This document shows positions 30,556 through 40,053 of a stretch of DNA of 48,105 bases, one piece after another (the first letter of the stretch is position 1; each line of letters starts with the position of its first letter). The stretch covers positions 1 to 48,105 of the forward strand of contig JAGCDF010000015.1 in assembly GCA_017651225.1 (NCBI GenBank), written 5' to 3'. The notes beneath the pieces were generated by a model that ran no database searches, was not told the DNA's origin, and was given only the letters and a program-made list of their open reading frames with translations. The DNA is from Bacteroidales bacterium (GTDB taxonomy: Bacteria; Bacteroidota; Bacteroidia; Bacteroidales; UBA932). A program made the translations under genes and the position numbers.

Positions 30556-31509
30556 ATGAGCCCATTCCCCATCGACGTCGTGCTGCCCTGGGTGGACGGG
30601 AGTGATTCCGTTCTCGCTGCGCGGCGTGCGCGCTATGCCCAGGACGACGCCCTGACCAATGAGGAGAAAGGCGGGGCAAGCCGTTACGCCTCGGTGGGCG
30701 AGATCCGTTACTGCATCGCCTCCCTGCTGCGTTTCGCGCCGTTCGTCCGCAAAATTTTCATCGTCACGGACGGGCAGGATCCGGACCTGGGCGGGATGCT
30801 GCGCGAATACTTTCCGCAGCGGGTGGACGACGTGGTGATTGTGGACCATCGCGTCATTTTCCGGGGCCGGGAGGACGCGCTGCCCACCTTCAACTCCAAT
30901 TCCATCGACACGCTGATCTGGAACATCCCCGAGCTCTCCGAACATTTCATCTATACCAACGACGACGTCATGCTGGTACGCCCGGCCGAGCCGGAGGATT
31001 TCTTCCGCGGGGACAGCTATGTCTGCTACGCCAAACGCCTCTCCGCGCGCTTTGTCCGCCTGCTCCGTTTCATCCGTCCGCAGCACGTGGGCTACAAGGT
31101 GTCCATGCTCCGGGCGCTGGAGCTGATGGGCGGGGGAGACCACATCCTGAACCTGGGCCATACCCCCTGCGCGATGAGCAAAAGCTGGTTCGAGCGCTGG
31201 GCGGAGGCGCGTCCGGACATGGTGGAGAACAACCTGCGGGACAAATTCCGCAGCCTGGCCCAGTTCGAGGTGCAGGAACCGTTCTACCTGGACATGGAGC
31301 GGCAAGGGAAGCTTTGCCTGCTGTCCGACACGGATTTCTCCATGGTCTTCAAACGCAAGAAGCGTCCGGGCTATGTCGCAAAAAAAATACGCGCCTTCCA
31401 AGCGGACGAGACGCGTAAATTCGTGTGTTTCAATGCGCTCAACCTTTGCACGCCGGACGAGATCGCTGCGGTGAAAGCCTGGCTGGACGCGCGGATCCTG
31501 CAGGCCTAA
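30556..31509 (+). CDS. Stealth-family sugar-phosphate transferase
   Basis: A 317-residue protein with the conserved regions of Stealth proteins, which transfer hexose-1-phosphate from nucleotide sugars in capsule and cell-wall polymer synthesis: CR1 DVVLPWVDGSD near the start, CR2 SVGEIRYCIASLLRFAPFV and KIFIVTDGQ, NSNSIDTLIWNIPELSEHF with IYTNDDVMLV, then a later GHTPCAMSKSW region. No membrane helix. It follows the laccase-domain gene by 12 bases. Its stop overlaps the convergent purU stop by 4 bases. Acceptor and donor sugars are unknown; no other capsule gene is near. Confidence 0.88.
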   Translation: MSPFPIDVVLPWVDGSDSVLAARRARYAQDDALTNEEKGGASRYASVGEIRYCIASLLRFAPFVRKIFIVTDGQDPDLGGMLREYFPQRVDDVVIVDHRVIFRGREDALPTFNSNSIDTLIWNIPELSEHFIYTNDDVMLVRPAEPEDFFRGDSYVCYAKRLSARFVRLLRFIRPQHVGYKVSMLRALELMGGGDHILNLGHTPCAMSKSWFERWAEARPDMVENNLRDKFRSLAQFEVQEPFYLDMERQGKLCLLSDTDFSMVFKRKKRPGYVAKKIRAFQADETRKFVCFNALNLCTPDEIAAVKAWLDARILQA

Positions 31510-32372
31510 CCGAAGACGATCGTCCGGTTCTTGTAGGTCAGGATTTTCCGTTCAATGTGCTTGGTGACGGCCCGGCTGAGCACGATCTTCTCCAGATCAC
31601 GTCCTTTCAGCACCAGGCTGTCGGGGGTGTCCTTGTGCGTGATGCGCACGACGTCCTGCTCGATGATCGGGCCGGCGTCCAGCTCGCGCGTGACGTAGTG
31701 GCTCGTGGCGCCGATGATCTTGACGCCGCGCTCGTAGGCCTGGTGGTAGGGCTTCGCCCCCACGAAGGCCGGCAGGAAGGAGTGGTGGATGTTGATGATA
31801 TGGTGCGGGTACTCCGCGATCATCTCGTCGCTGATCACCTGCATGTAGCGCGCCAGAACGATGAAATTGATCTTTTCCTTGTGCAGGAGCTCCATCTCCG
31901 CCTGCTCCACCTCGGCGCGGTTGGACTTGTCCGGGGCGATGCTCCACACGTAGAACGGAATCCCGAACTGGTCGGCCACGAAACGCAGGTCCTCGTGGTT
32001 GCTGACGATGCACGGGATGTCCACGTCCCACTCGCCCGCGCGATAGCGGGCGAGCAGGTCGTAGAGACAGTGGCTCATCTTGCTCACGAAAATGGCCATG
32101 CGCGGCCGCTCGTCGCTGAAGAAGATGCTGGACACCATGCCGTAGCGCTCGGCGAACAGCTCGTCGACGACTTCCTTGATGTGCTCGCGCGGGATGAAGA
32201 ATCCCTTGAGCTCCCATTCGATACGCATGAAGAGGTGCCCTTCGATGGTATCCACATACTGGTCGATGTAGACGATGTTGCCGTGGTTGCGGGTGATGAA
32301 GCCCGTCACGTCCGTGATGATGCCCTGCTGGTCAGGACAGTGCAGCAGGATTATCGCTTTTCCTTCCGCCAT
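31506..32372 (-). CDS. purU: Formyltetrahydrofolate deformylase
   Basis: A 288-residue enzyme that releases formate from 10-formyl-THF, balancing one-carbon units and supplying formate for PurT. The start is [20 protein letters not shown], beginning the N-terminal ACT domain (1-85); the open frame upstream is a shadow of asd. The formyltransferase-like domain (90-288) shows IPCIVSNHEDLR, INIHHSFLPAFVGAKPY and GATSHYVTRELDAGPIIEQ. The start overlaps the asd stop by one base (TAATG). It is the last gene of the thr-asd run; glycine and serine metabolism may connect the two. Confidence 0.92.
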   Translation of the reverse strand: MAEGKAIILLHCPDQQGIITDVTGFITRNHGNIVYIDQYVDTIEGHLFMRIEWELKGFFIPREHIKEVVDELFAERYGMVSSIFFSDERPRMAIFVSKMSHCLYDLLARYRAGEWDVDIPCIVSNHEDLRFVADQFGIPFYVWSIAPDKSNRAEVEQAEMELLHKEKINFIVLARYMQVISDEMIAEYPHHIINIHHSFLPAFVGAKPYHQAYERGVKIIGATSHYVTRELDAGPIIEQDVVRITHKDTPDSLVLKGRDLEKIVLSRAVTKHIERKILTYKNRTIVFG

Positions 32373-33373
32373 TATTTCTTGGAAATCAGGTACTCTGCAA
32401 TCTGAACTGCATTCAAGGCAGCGCCTTTCTTGATCTGGTCGCCGGAGAGCCAGAGGGTGATGCCGTTGTCGTTGGCGAGGTCCTTGCGGACGCGGCCCAC
32501 ATAGACGTCGTCCTTGCCGCCGGTGAAGAGCGGCATCGGGTAGGTTTGCGTGGACGGATCGTCCTGCAGGGTGACGCCCGGCGCGGCGGCGATGGCGGCC
32601 TGCACCTGCTCGACGGTCAGCGGCTTCTCGGTCTCGATCCACACGGCCTCGGAGTGGGAGCGCAGCGAGGAGATGCGCACGCACATGGCGCTGCAGCGCA
32701 CGTCGGAGTGGAGGATCTTGCGGGTCTCGTTGAACATCTTCATCTCCTCCTTGGTGTAGCCGTTGTCCTGGAAGACGTCGATCTGCGGGATGACGTTGTA
32801 GGCGAGCTGGTAAGCGAACTTCTTGACCGTCACGGGCTTGCCCTCGACGATCTCCTGGTACTGCTGCTGCAGCTCGGCCATGGCCTGGGCACCGGCGCCG
32901 GAGGCGGACTGGTAGCTCGCCACGTGGATGCGGGTGATGTGGGAGAGGGCCTCGATCGGCTTGAGCACCACGACCATCATGATGGTGGTGCAGTTCGGGT
33001 TGGCGATGATGCCGCGCGGGCGCACGAGGGCGTCCTCGGCATTGCACTCAGGCACCACGAGAGGCACGTCGGCGTCCATGCGGAAGGCGCTGGAGTTGTC
33101 GATCATCACGGCGCCGTGCTTGGTGATGGTCTCGGCGAATTCCTTGGAAGTCGAGGCACCGGCCGACACGAAGGCGTAGTCCACGCCCTTGAAGTCGTCG
33201 TTGTGCTGGAGAAGCTTCACTTCATATTCCTTCCCGCGGAAGGTGTACTTGCTGCCGGCGCTCCGGGGAGAGCCGAAAAGCACGAGTTCGTCAATGGGGA
33301 AATTGCGTTCGTCGAGGACCCGCAGGAACTCCTGTCCCACGGCTCCGCTTGCACCTACGATAGCTACTTTCAT
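32372..33373 (-). CDS. asd: Aspartate-semialdehyde dehydrogenase
   Basis: A 333-residue NADPH enzyme giving aspartate semialdehyde, the branch point to lysine/diaminopimelate and homoserine. Features: [20 protein letters not shown] (nucleotide loop), [24 protein letters not shown], the active-site Cys in [13 protein letters not shown], the substrate-binding region around [13 protein letters not shown], and His in RSHSEAVW. It lies 3 bases after thrC and is coupled to purU. With thrA it supplies the first three steps from aspartate to homoserine. Confidence 0.95.
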   Translation of the reverse strand: MKVAIVGASGAVGQEFLRVLDERNFPIDELVLFGSPRSAGSKYTFRGKEYEVKLLQHNDDFKGVDYAFVSAGASTSKEFAETITKHGAVMIDNSSAFRMDADVPLVVPECNAEDALVRPRGIIANPNCTTIMMVVVLKPIEALSHITRIHVASYQSASGAGAQAMAELQQQYQEIVEGKPVTVKKFAYQLAYNVIPQIDVFQDNGYTKEEMKMFNETRKILHSDVRCSAMCVRISSLRSHSEAVWIETEKPLTVEQVQAAIAAAPGVTLQDDPSTQTYPMPLFTGGKDDVYVGRVRKDLANDNGITLWLSGDQIKKGAALNAVQIAEYLISKK

Positions 33374-33376
33374 AAC

Positions 33377-34684
33377 TTATTGAATTTTTGATAAATAATC
33401 TTTGAATGAGGCATAGTCCCGACCCATCGGGACGGATTGTTTCGTGCCCTGCATGAAGGCGGCGAGGCGGGCGGGAATCTCGATCTGAGCGCCGGTGGCC
33501 GCTTCGACGGTGTCCTTGAACTTGGCCGGATGCGCGGTCTCGCAGAGCAGGGCGGCTTCGCCCGGACCCAGGTTATGGTAAACGGCGTGGAAGCCGCAGG
33601 CGCCGTGCGGGTCGAGCTGGTAACCGTATTTCTCGCGGCAGTACTTCAGCGCCTCGCGGATCTGTGCGTCGCTGCAGACGTTGCCGGAAATATCGTTCGT
33701 AATGGCCTTCCAGTCGTGGCCGTAGAGCTCGAAGATGCGGGCGGCGTTGCTCGGATCGCCGACGTCCATCGCGTTGGCGAGGGTCGGGATGCTCGGACGC
33801 GGGTCATACTGCCCGGTCTGGAGGTAGTCGAAGAATACCTGGTTGGCGTTGTTCGCCGCCACGAAACGCTTGACCGGCAGGCCCATGCGCTTCGCGAAGA
33901 GGGCGGCGCAGATGTTGCCGAAATTGCCGCTCGGCACGCACACGACCAGCTGGTTCGCGAGGCCGAGGCGCTTCATTTGGGCGTAACCGTGGAAATAGTA
34001 GAACGACTGCGGCAGCAGCCGCGCGACGTTGATGCTGTTGGCGGAAGTCAGGCGCAGGCGCTCCGTGAGCTCCGCGTCCATGAAGGCGCTCTTGACGAGG
34101 GCCTGACAGTCGTCGAAGTTGCCGTCCACCTCGAGGGCGGTGATGTTCTGCCCGAGGGTGGTGAACTGGCACTCCTGAATGGGGCTGACCTTGCCCTTCG
34201 GGTAGAGCACGTGCACGCGCACGCCCTCGACGCCGAGGAAGCCGTTGGCCACGGCGCTGCCCGTGTCGCCCGACGTGGCCACGAGCACGTGGATGGTGCG
34301 CGGGTCGTCGGAGTGCTGCGTGAAATGGCGCAGCAGGCGCGCCATGAAGCGGGCGCCGACGTCCTTGAACGCCAGGGTGGGGCCGTGGAAGAGCTCCAGC
34401 GCGCCGATGCTCCGGGTCACGGGGACCACGGGGCAGTCGAAGGCGAGCGTCTCCTCCACGATGCGGTGCAGCTCCGCGGCGGGGATGTCCTCGCCGAACA
34501 GCGCGTCCGCGACCGTGCAGGCGATTTCCTGGAAGGTCATCGTCTGGATGTTCTCGTAGAACTCGGCGGGCAGGACGGGGATGCGTTCGGGCATGTAGAG
34601 CCCCCGGTCCTCGGCGAGGCCGCGGATCACCGCCTTCTCCAGGCTGGCGCGGGGCGCTTTTCCGTTGGTGCTGTAGTACTGCAT
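33377..34684 (-). CDS. thrC: Threonine synthase
   Basis: A 435-residue PLP enzyme converting phosphohomoserine to threonine. It begins MQYYSTNGKAPRASLEKAVI, typical of the enterobacterial-type branch. The PLP lysine lies in HGPTLAFKDVGARFMARLL; the phosphate cradle VATSGDTGSAVANGF and VPSGNFGNICAALFAKRMG are clear. Length fits the class that needs no SAM. It lies 5 bases after thrB. The product may leave by ThrE encoded elsewhere in the window. Confidence 0.95.
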   Translation of the reverse strand: MQYYSTNGKAPRASLEKAVIRGLAEDRGLYMPERIPVLPAEFYENIQTMTFQEIACTVADALFGEDIPAAELHRIVEETLAFDCPVVPVTRSIGALELFHGPTLAFKDVGARFMARLLRHFTQHSDDPRTIHVLVATSGDTGSAVANGFLGVEGVRVHVLYPKGKVSPIQECQFTTLGQNITALEVDGNFDDCQALVKSAFMDAELTERLRLTSANSINVARLLPQSFYYFHGYAQMKRLGLANQLVVCVPSGNFGNICAALFAKRMGLPVKRFVAANNANQVFFDYLQTGQYDPRPSIPTLANAMDVGDPSNAARIFELYGHDWKAITNDISGNVCSDAQIREALKYCREKYGYQLDPHGACGFHAVYHNLGPGEAALLCETAHPAKFKDTVEAATGAQIEIPARLAAFMQGTKQSVPMGRDYASFKDYLSKIQ

Positions 34685-34689
34685 AGGCG

Positions 34690-35616
34690 TCAGGCTATCA
34701 GGCGGGCGCCCTTGTTGGACACCTTGACCACGTAAGTTTCAGAAAGGATGCCCTGCTGGGCGAAGTGGCGCTCCATGATGGAACCCACGCGCTGGGCGAT
34801 GTCGCTGCGGTTCGCCAGGGCGAACACGGACGGGCCCGAGCCGCTGATGTTCATCGCGAGGGCGCCGGCGCCGAGCAGCTTGGCGCGGAGCTCGTCGAAG
34901 CCCGGGATGAAGCCCTTGCGGTAGGGCTCCGCGACGGCGTCGCGCATGGCGCGGCCCACCAGCTCGATGTTGCCGGTGCACAGGCCGGCCACGAGGCCGC
35001 CCACGTTGCCCCACTGGGTGATGGCGGTGTGCATCGGAATCTCCTTGGGGAGAATGCTGCGCGCCTCCTTGGTGGAGACCGTCAGGTGGGGATGGATGAC
35101 GGGGCAGTAGAGGTTGCCCGGGACGGGCAGCTTGATGATGTCCAGCGGCTCGTAGCCGCGGATCAGCGTGATGCCGCCCATGACGGCCGGCGCGGCGTTG
35201 TCGGCGTGGTAGCCGCCGCTGGCGAGGTTCTCACCCTCCATGGCGCAGATGACCACGTCCTCCTCGGAGAGCGGGGCGCCGAAGAGCTCGTTGATGCCGA
35301 AGGCGGCCGCGGCGCTCGAGGCGGCGCTGGAGCCGATGCCGGAGCCGGGATAGATTTTCTTGACGATGCGCACGTCCACGCGGCCGCTCCGGCCGGTCAT
35401 CGCGAAGAATTTCCGGATGACGGGCGTGACGACGTTGTCTTCGACGTTCTCGGGCAGGGGAACGTCCGTATCATTGATGATGGAGATGCCGGAGCCTCCT
35501 TCGTCGAGGGTCATTTCCAGCACGTCCCCGACTTCGTCGAGGGCCATGCCCATCACGTCGAAACCACAGCCGAGGTTGGCGATGGATGCGGGTGCGAATA
35601 CTTTGATCTTTTTCAT
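34690..35616 (-). CDS. thrB: Homoserine kinase
   Basis: A 308-residue GHMP-family kinase making O-phosphohomoserine. It starts MKKIKVFAPASIANLGCGFD with the typical substrate-binding segment. The ATP loop IYPGSGIGSSAASSAAAAFG and the C-terminal GALAMNISGSGPSVFAL motif are intact. It lies 13 bases after thrA and 5 before thrC in the classic thrA-thrB-thrC order, which settles the substrate among GHMP kinases. Confidence 0.95.
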   Translation of the reverse strand: MKKIKVFAPASIANLGCGFDVMGMALDEVGDVLEMTLDEGGSGISIINDTDVPLPENVEDNVVTPVIRKFFAMTGRSGRVDVRIVKKIYPGSGIGSSAASSAAAAFGINELFGAPLSEEDVVICAMEGENLASGGYHADNAAPAVMGGITLIRGYEPLDIIKLPVPGNLYCPVIHPHLTVSTKEARSILPKEIPMHTAITQWGNVGGLVAGLCTGNIELVGRAMRDAVAEPYRKGFIPGFDELRAKLLGAGALAMNISGSGPSVFALANRSDIAQRVGSIMERHFAQQGILSETYVVKVSNKGARLIA

Positions 35617-35629
35617 AATCTGCTGCCCG

Positions 35630-38068
35630 TTAGATGTTTGCGATGCTCATGATGTCGGCGAACACGCCGGCGGCCGTCACGTCCGCGCCCGCGCCGTAGC
35701 CCTGGATGAGCATCGGGTGGCGGTTGTAGCGTTCGGTGGTCAGCAGGACGATGTTGTTGGAGCCGTCCAGCACGTAGAAGGAGTGCTGGTTCTCCACGGC
35801 CTGCAGGGAGACGGAGTACTTGCCGTTCTCCATCTTGGCGACGAAACGCCAGCGCTTGCCTTCGGCTTCCAGCTTGCGGCGGCGCTCCTCGAAACCGGCG
35901 TCGAGGGAGGGGAGCTTGGCCCAGAATTCCTCTTCGCTGCAGTCGAAGAAGTCCTTCGGAATGAAGAGGTTGGCCTCCACATCCTCCTGGTTTACTTCAT
36001 ATCCAGCCTCGCGGGAGAGGATGACCAGTTTGCGGATGACGTCCTTGCCGGAGAGGTCGATGCGCGGGTCGGGCTCGGAGAAGCCCTGCTCCTTGGCCAT
36101 GCGGACGGTCTCGCTGAAGGGGACGTCGGCGGACAGGGTGTTGAAAATGAAGTTGAGCGTGCCGCTCAGCACGGCCTCCAGCTTGAGGATGGTGTCGCCG
36201 GAGTTGCACAGGTCGTTGATCGTGCCGATGATGGGCAGGCCGGCGCCGACGTTGGTCTCGAAGAGCCACTTGACGTTGCGCTTGCGCGCGAGGTCCTTGA
36301 GCCGGCGGTAGTTCTCGTAGTCGGAGGAGGCGGCGATCTTGTTGGCCGCGACCACCGAGATGCCGTGGTCGAAGAAGTCGCCGTAGAGCGCCGCGACGGC
36401 CGGGCTGGCCGTGCAGTCCACGAACACGGAGTTAAAGATGTTCATGCCGATGATCTCCTCTTTGAGGCGCAGCGGGTCGGTCTCGATGCCGTCCTGCTGC
36501 AGGCGCTCCTGCCAGTGGGCGAGGTCGATGCCGGCGCGGTCGAAGACGGCGCGCGTGCTGCGGGCGATGCCCACGATATTGATCTTAAGGCCGCGCGTGC
36601 GCATAAGCGTCTCGCGCTGCTGGGCGATCTGGGCGATCAGGCGGCCGCCGACGGTGCCGATGCCGCAGAGGAAGAGGTTGAGTTCTTTATACTCGGACAG
36701 GAAGAAACTGTCATGGATGACGTTCAGGGATTTGCGCAGCTGGCGGCGCTCCACGATGAAGGAGATGTTGGACTCGGCGGCGCCCTGGGCGAGGGCGATG
36801 ACGCTGATGCCGTTGCGCCCCAGCGTGGTGAAGAGCTTGCCGGCGATGCCTGCGTGCTGCTTCATGTTCTCGCCGATCACGGCCACGGCCGCCAGCTCCT
36901 CGCGGATTTCCACGGGATTGATGGCGCCGCTTTCGATCTCGCGGGCGAAGGCCTCGTCGAGGACTTCCCGGGCGCGGGCGGCGTCGGCGCGGCTGACGCC
37001 GATGGAGATGCCCGTCTCGGAAGCCGACTGGCTGACGAGGAAGGCGCTGATCTGCTCCTGGGTGAGGGCGGCGAAGATGCGGCTGTCCACGCCCACGATG
37101 CCGACCATGGAGGTGCCGGAGAGCGTGATCAGGGCGATGTCGTCAATGGAGGAGATACCCTTGATGGAAGTGGATCCCGGGGTAACGTTTTTCTTGATAA
37201 TCGTACCCTTTGCTTTCAAATTGAAAGTATTCTTGATGAGAATGGGGATGCCTTTCGCGCAAACCGGGTACAGGGTAGGCGGATAGACCACTTTCGCTCC
37301 GAAATTGCAGAGCTCCATGGCCTCCTCGTAGCTCATCTCGTCAATGACGTAGGAAGTCTTGATAATGCGCGGGTCGGCCGTCATGAAGCCGTCCACATCG
37401 GTCCATATTTCAAGGAGTTCGGCGTCGAGCGCCGCGGCGATCAGGCTGGCGGTGTAGTCGGAACCGCCGCGCCCCAGCGTAGTGATCTCGCCGGTGGCGG
37501 CGTCGGAGGCGATGAAGCCCGGCACGACAGCCGAGGCGCCGGCCTGGCTCCAGCCCTGGAAAGTCTTCTGGATCAGGTCGTAAGTGAGTCCCTGGTCGAC
37601 CTCGTCCCGGTGGCCGTGACGGCGGGTCTTGATGAAATCGACGGCGTCGTAGCGCATGGCGCAGGGGAGGCATGCGGTGACGATGCGCGAGGAGAGCCGC
37701 TCGCCGAAGCTCATGACTTCGTGCGAGATCTTCGTGGGGATGACCTGCAACAGATAAATGCCCTCGCAGATGCGCTCCAGCTGGTCCAGCAGGGTGTCCA
37801 TCTCGGTCTCCACGGTCTTGACCGCAGCGGCGGGCACAACGGCCTCGCACACAGCACGGTGCCGTGCGCGCAGCTGCGCGACTTCGTCGCGGAAGGTCAC
37901 GTCGCCGGAGGCCGCCAGCTTGGAGGCGCGGATCAGCTGGTCCGTGACGCCGCCGAGGGCGGAGACGACTACGATGGAGGGTTCCTGACGGGAACTTACA
38001 ATCTCTTTGACTCTGAGGATGCTCTCCGGTGTACCCACCGAAGAACCGCCGAATTTCAGGATTTTCAT
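35630..38068 (-). CDS. thrA: Bifunctional aspartate kinase / homoserine dehydrogenase
   Basis: An 812-residue fusion of the first and third steps from aspartate to homoserine. The kinase (about 1-290) has MKILKFGGSSVGTPESILRV, KISHEVMSFGERLSSRIV and TTLGRGGSDYTASLIAAAL. Two ACT domains (about 305-460) follow, with GIVGVDSRIFAALTQEQISA and ENMKQHAGIAGKLF, the usual threonine-feedback module. The dehydrogenase (about 465-812) has LFLCGIGTVGGRLIAQI, VAANKIAASSDYENY, FETNVGAGLPIIGTINDL and EPDPRIDLSGKDVIRKLVIL. Length matches E. coli ThrA. It heads the thr-asd-purU operon from a consensus-like promoter. Confidence 0.96.
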   Translation of the reverse strand: MKILKFGGSSVGTPESILRVKEIVSSRQEPSIVVVSALGGVTDQLIRASKLAASGDVTFRDEVAQLRARHRAVCEAVVPAAAVKTVETEMDTLLDQLERICEGIYLLQVIPTKISHEVMSFGERLSSRIVTACLPCAMRYDAVDFIKTRRHGHRDEVDQGLTYDLIQKTFQGWSQAGASAVVPGFIASDAATGEITTLGRGGSDYTASLIAAALDAELLEIWTDVDGFMTADPRIIKTSYVIDEMSYEEAMELCNFGAKVVYPPTLYPVCAKGIPILIKNTFNLKAKGTIIKKNVTPGSTSIKGISSIDDIALITLSGTSMVGIVGVDSRIFAALTQEQISAFLVSQSASETGISIGVSRADAARAREVLDEAFAREIESGAINPVEIREELAAVAVIGENMKQHAGIAGKLFTTLGRNGISVIALAQGAAESNISFIVERRQLRKSLNVIHDSFFLSEYKELNLFLCGIGTVGGRLIAQIAQQRETLMRTRGLKINIVGIARSTRAVFDRAGIDLAHWQERLQQDGIETDPLRLKEEIIGMNIFNSVFVDCTASPAVAALYGDFFDHGISVVAANKIAASSDYENYRRLKDLARKRNVKWLFETNVGAGLPIIGTINDLCNSGDTILKLEAVLSGTLNFIFNTLSADVPFSETVRMAKEQGFSEPDPRIDLSGKDVIRKLVILSREAGYEVNQEDVEANLFIPKDFFDCSEEEFWAKLPSLDAGFEERRRKLEAEGKRWRFVAKMENGKYSVSLQAVENQHSFYVLDGSNNIVLLTTERYNRHPMLIQGYGAGADVTAAGVFADIMSIANI

Positions 38069-38092
38069 GACTAACTAACGCGTTTATCCATC

Positions 38093-38125
38093 CCAAAGTA
38101 AAGCATTTTTTGGCAATTTTTCAAA
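38093..38125 (-). promoter_or_regulatory. thrA operon promoter
   Basis: Minus-strand TTTG (38125-38122) and TACTTTGG (38100-38093, one mismatch to TAnnTTTG) are 21 nt apart. The start site would be about 15-20 nt before the thrA ATG. No Thr/Ile-rich leader peptide is seen; the short frame MDKRVS in this leader is not one. Confidence 0.6.
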
Positions 38126-38193
38126 ATTTTAATAAATATTTTGCACTTTCCTTGCTTTTTCCGCAAAAAATCCCGAGATTCGTGACCGGTAAG

Positions 38194-38208
38194 GGGGTAT
38201 TGTACCCC
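38194..38208 (+). promoter_or_regulatory. Hairpin just upstream of ilvD
   Basis: GGGGTA and TACCCC form a perfect 6-bp stem with loop TTG, ending 10 nt before the ilvD ATG. It is not followed by a T run, so it is not a terminator; it may influence translation start or be a protein site. Most of the 150-base gap to thrA is AT-rich and holds the two divergent promoters; only the thrA one fits the consensus well. Confidence 0.5.
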
Positions 38209-38218
38209 GCAGTTAGTT

Positions 38219-40048
38219 ATGAAATATCGTAGTAGTGTAACCTTCGAAGGCCGCAGGATGGCCGGGGCCCGTGCGCTTTGGATGGCCGATGGGATGAAGC
38301 GGAGCCAGTTTGGCAAACCGGTCATCGCCATCGCGAATTCCTTCACGCAATTTGTCCCCGGTCATACGCATCTTCACGATGCCGGCCAGATTGTCAAGGC
38401 CGAGATCGAGAAGCTGGGTTGCTTCGCGGCTGAATTCGACACGATCGCCGTGGACGATGGCATTGCCATGGGCCACGACGGCATGCTGTATTCCCTCCCG
38501 TCCCGTGACATCATCGCGGACAGCGTGGAATATATGGTCAACGCGCATAAGGCGGACGCGCTCGTGTGCATCAGCAACTGTGACAAGATTACCCCGGGCA
38601 TGATGCTGGCCGCGATGCGGCTCAACATCCCGACCATCTTCGTGTCGGGCGGCCCGATGGAAGCCGGCGTCCTGGGCGAGGCGAAGCTCGACCTGATCGA
38701 CGCGATGATCAAGTCCGCGGATCCTTCCGTGACGGACGACCAGGTGGCCGAGATCGAGGCGCACGCCTGCCCGACCTGCGGCAGCTGCTCCGGTATGTTC
38801 ACGGCCAACTCGATGAACTGCCTCTCCGAGGCCATCGGCCTGGCCCTGCCCGGCAACGGCACCATCCTCGCCACGCACGCGATGCGCGCGGAGCTCTTCC
38901 GCAAGGCGGCGCGCCAGATCGTGGAGAACACCTACAAGTATTATAACGACGGCGACGAATCCGTGCTGCCCCGCAGCATCGCCTCGCGCGCCGCGTTCCT
39001 CAACGCCATGACGCTCGACATCGCCATGGGGGGCTCGACCAACACGGTCCTGCACCTGCTGGCCGTGGCGGCCGAGGCGGGCGCGGACTTCAAGATGGCC
39101 GACATCGACGCCCTGTCCCGCAAGGTCCCCTGCATCTGCAAGGTGGCCCCGAACACGGCGAAGTACCATATCCAGGACGTGGGCCGCGCCGGCGGCATCG
39201 TGTCCATCATGGCCGAGCTGGCCAAGGCCGGCCTGGTCGACACCACGCTCAAGCGTGTGGACGGCATGACCCTCGCCGAGGAGATTGACAAATGGTGCAT
39301 CCTCTCCCCGAATTGCACGGCGGAGGCGAAGAACACCTATCGCGTCGCGCCCTGCGGCCGCTTCAACATCGAGCTCGGCTCGCAGAAGATGTACTACGAC
39401 AGCTTCGACACCGACCGCGCCGAAGGCTGCATCCGCGACGTGGCGCACGCCTACACCCGCGACGGCGGCCTGGCCGTGCTCTTCGGCAACATCGCCCAGG
39501 ACGGCTGCATCGTCAAGACGGCCGGCGTGGACGAGAGCATTTTCCATTTCGAGGGCCCGGCCCGCGTGTTCGACTCCCAGGAGGCGGCCTGCGAGGGCAT
39601 CCTCGGCGGCAAGGTGGGCAGCGGCGACGTGGTCGTCATTACCTACGAGGGCCCGAAGGGCGGCCCCGGCATGCAGGAAATGCTGTATCCGACTTCGTAT
39701 ATCAAATCGATGCACCTGGGCAAGGAGTGCGCCCTGCTGACGGACGGCCGTTTCAGCGGCGGTACCTCCGGCTTGAGCATCGGACATATTTCCCCCGAAG
39801 CGGCCTCCGGCGGCAACATCGCCCTGGTCCGCGACGGAGACATCATTGTGATTGACATCCCTTCCCGCCGCATCGAGGTGCGGCTCAGCGACGGGCAGCT
39901 CGCGGAGCGCCGCCGCACGGAGGAGGCCCGGGGCCGCAAGGCCTTCACGCCGCCGTTCCGCCAGCGCGAGGTGTCCAAGAGCCTCAAGGCGTACGCCGCC
40001 ATGGTGAGCAGCGCGGACAAGGGAGCCATCCGGATCATTGAAGACTAA
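38219..40048 (+). CDS. ilvD: Dihydroxy-acid dehydratase
   Basis: A 609-residue iron-sulfur enzyme for the third common step of valine and isoleucine synthesis. Cluster ligands are in [12 protein letters not shown] and [20 protein letters not shown] (the fully conserved C-x2-C pattern), with a first Cys expected earlier in the chain, and [14 protein letters not shown] is present. The C-terminal swivel domain shows [22 protein letters not shown]. It starts the ilv-leu operon, divergent from thrA. Length matches the ILVD family and distinguishes it poorly from phosphogluconate dehydratase, but the ilv context decides the call. Confidence 0.95.
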   Translation: MKYRSSVTFEGRRMAGARALWMADGMKRSQFGKPVIAIANSFTQFVPGHTHLHDAGQIVKAEIEKLGCFAAEFDTIAVDDGIAMGHDGMLYSLPSRDIIADSVEYMVNAHKADALVCISNCDKITPGMMLAAMRLNIPTIFVSGGPMEAGVLGEAKLDLIDAMIKSADPSVTDDQVAEIEAHACPTCGSCSGMFTANSMNCLSEAIGLALPGNGTILATHAMRAELFRKAARQIVENTYKYYNDGDESVLPRSIASRAAFLNAMTLDIAMGGSTNTVLHLLAVAAEAGADFKMADIDALSRKVPCICKVAPNTAKYHIQDVGRAGGIVSIMAELAKAGLVDTTLKRVDGMTLAEEIDKWCILSPNCTAEAKNTYRVAPCGRFNIELGSQKMYYDSFDTDRAEGCIRDVAHAYTRDGGLAVLFGNIAQDGCIVKTAGVDESIFHFEGPARVFDSQEAACEGILGGKVGSGDVVVITYEGPKGGPGMQEMLYPTSYIKSMHLGKECALLTDGRFSGGTSGLSIGHISPEAASGGNIALVRDGDIIVIDIPSRRIEVRLSDGQLAERRRTEEARGRKAFTPPFRQREVSKSLKAYAAMVSSADKGAIRIIED

Positions 40049-40053
40049 AGCGT

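Noticed and set aside
32373-33047. N-terminal extension of purU
   Set aside because: Shadow of asd; the ACT domain begins at the ATG at 32372.
35360-38074. A 904-codon open frame opposite thrA
   Set aside because: Antisense shadow of thrA and thrB, repetitive acidic/Gly composition, no family motif.
38074-38094. Threonine-type leader peptide before thrA
   Set aside because: The only short frame (MDKRVS) has no Thr or Ile run and no terminator follows.
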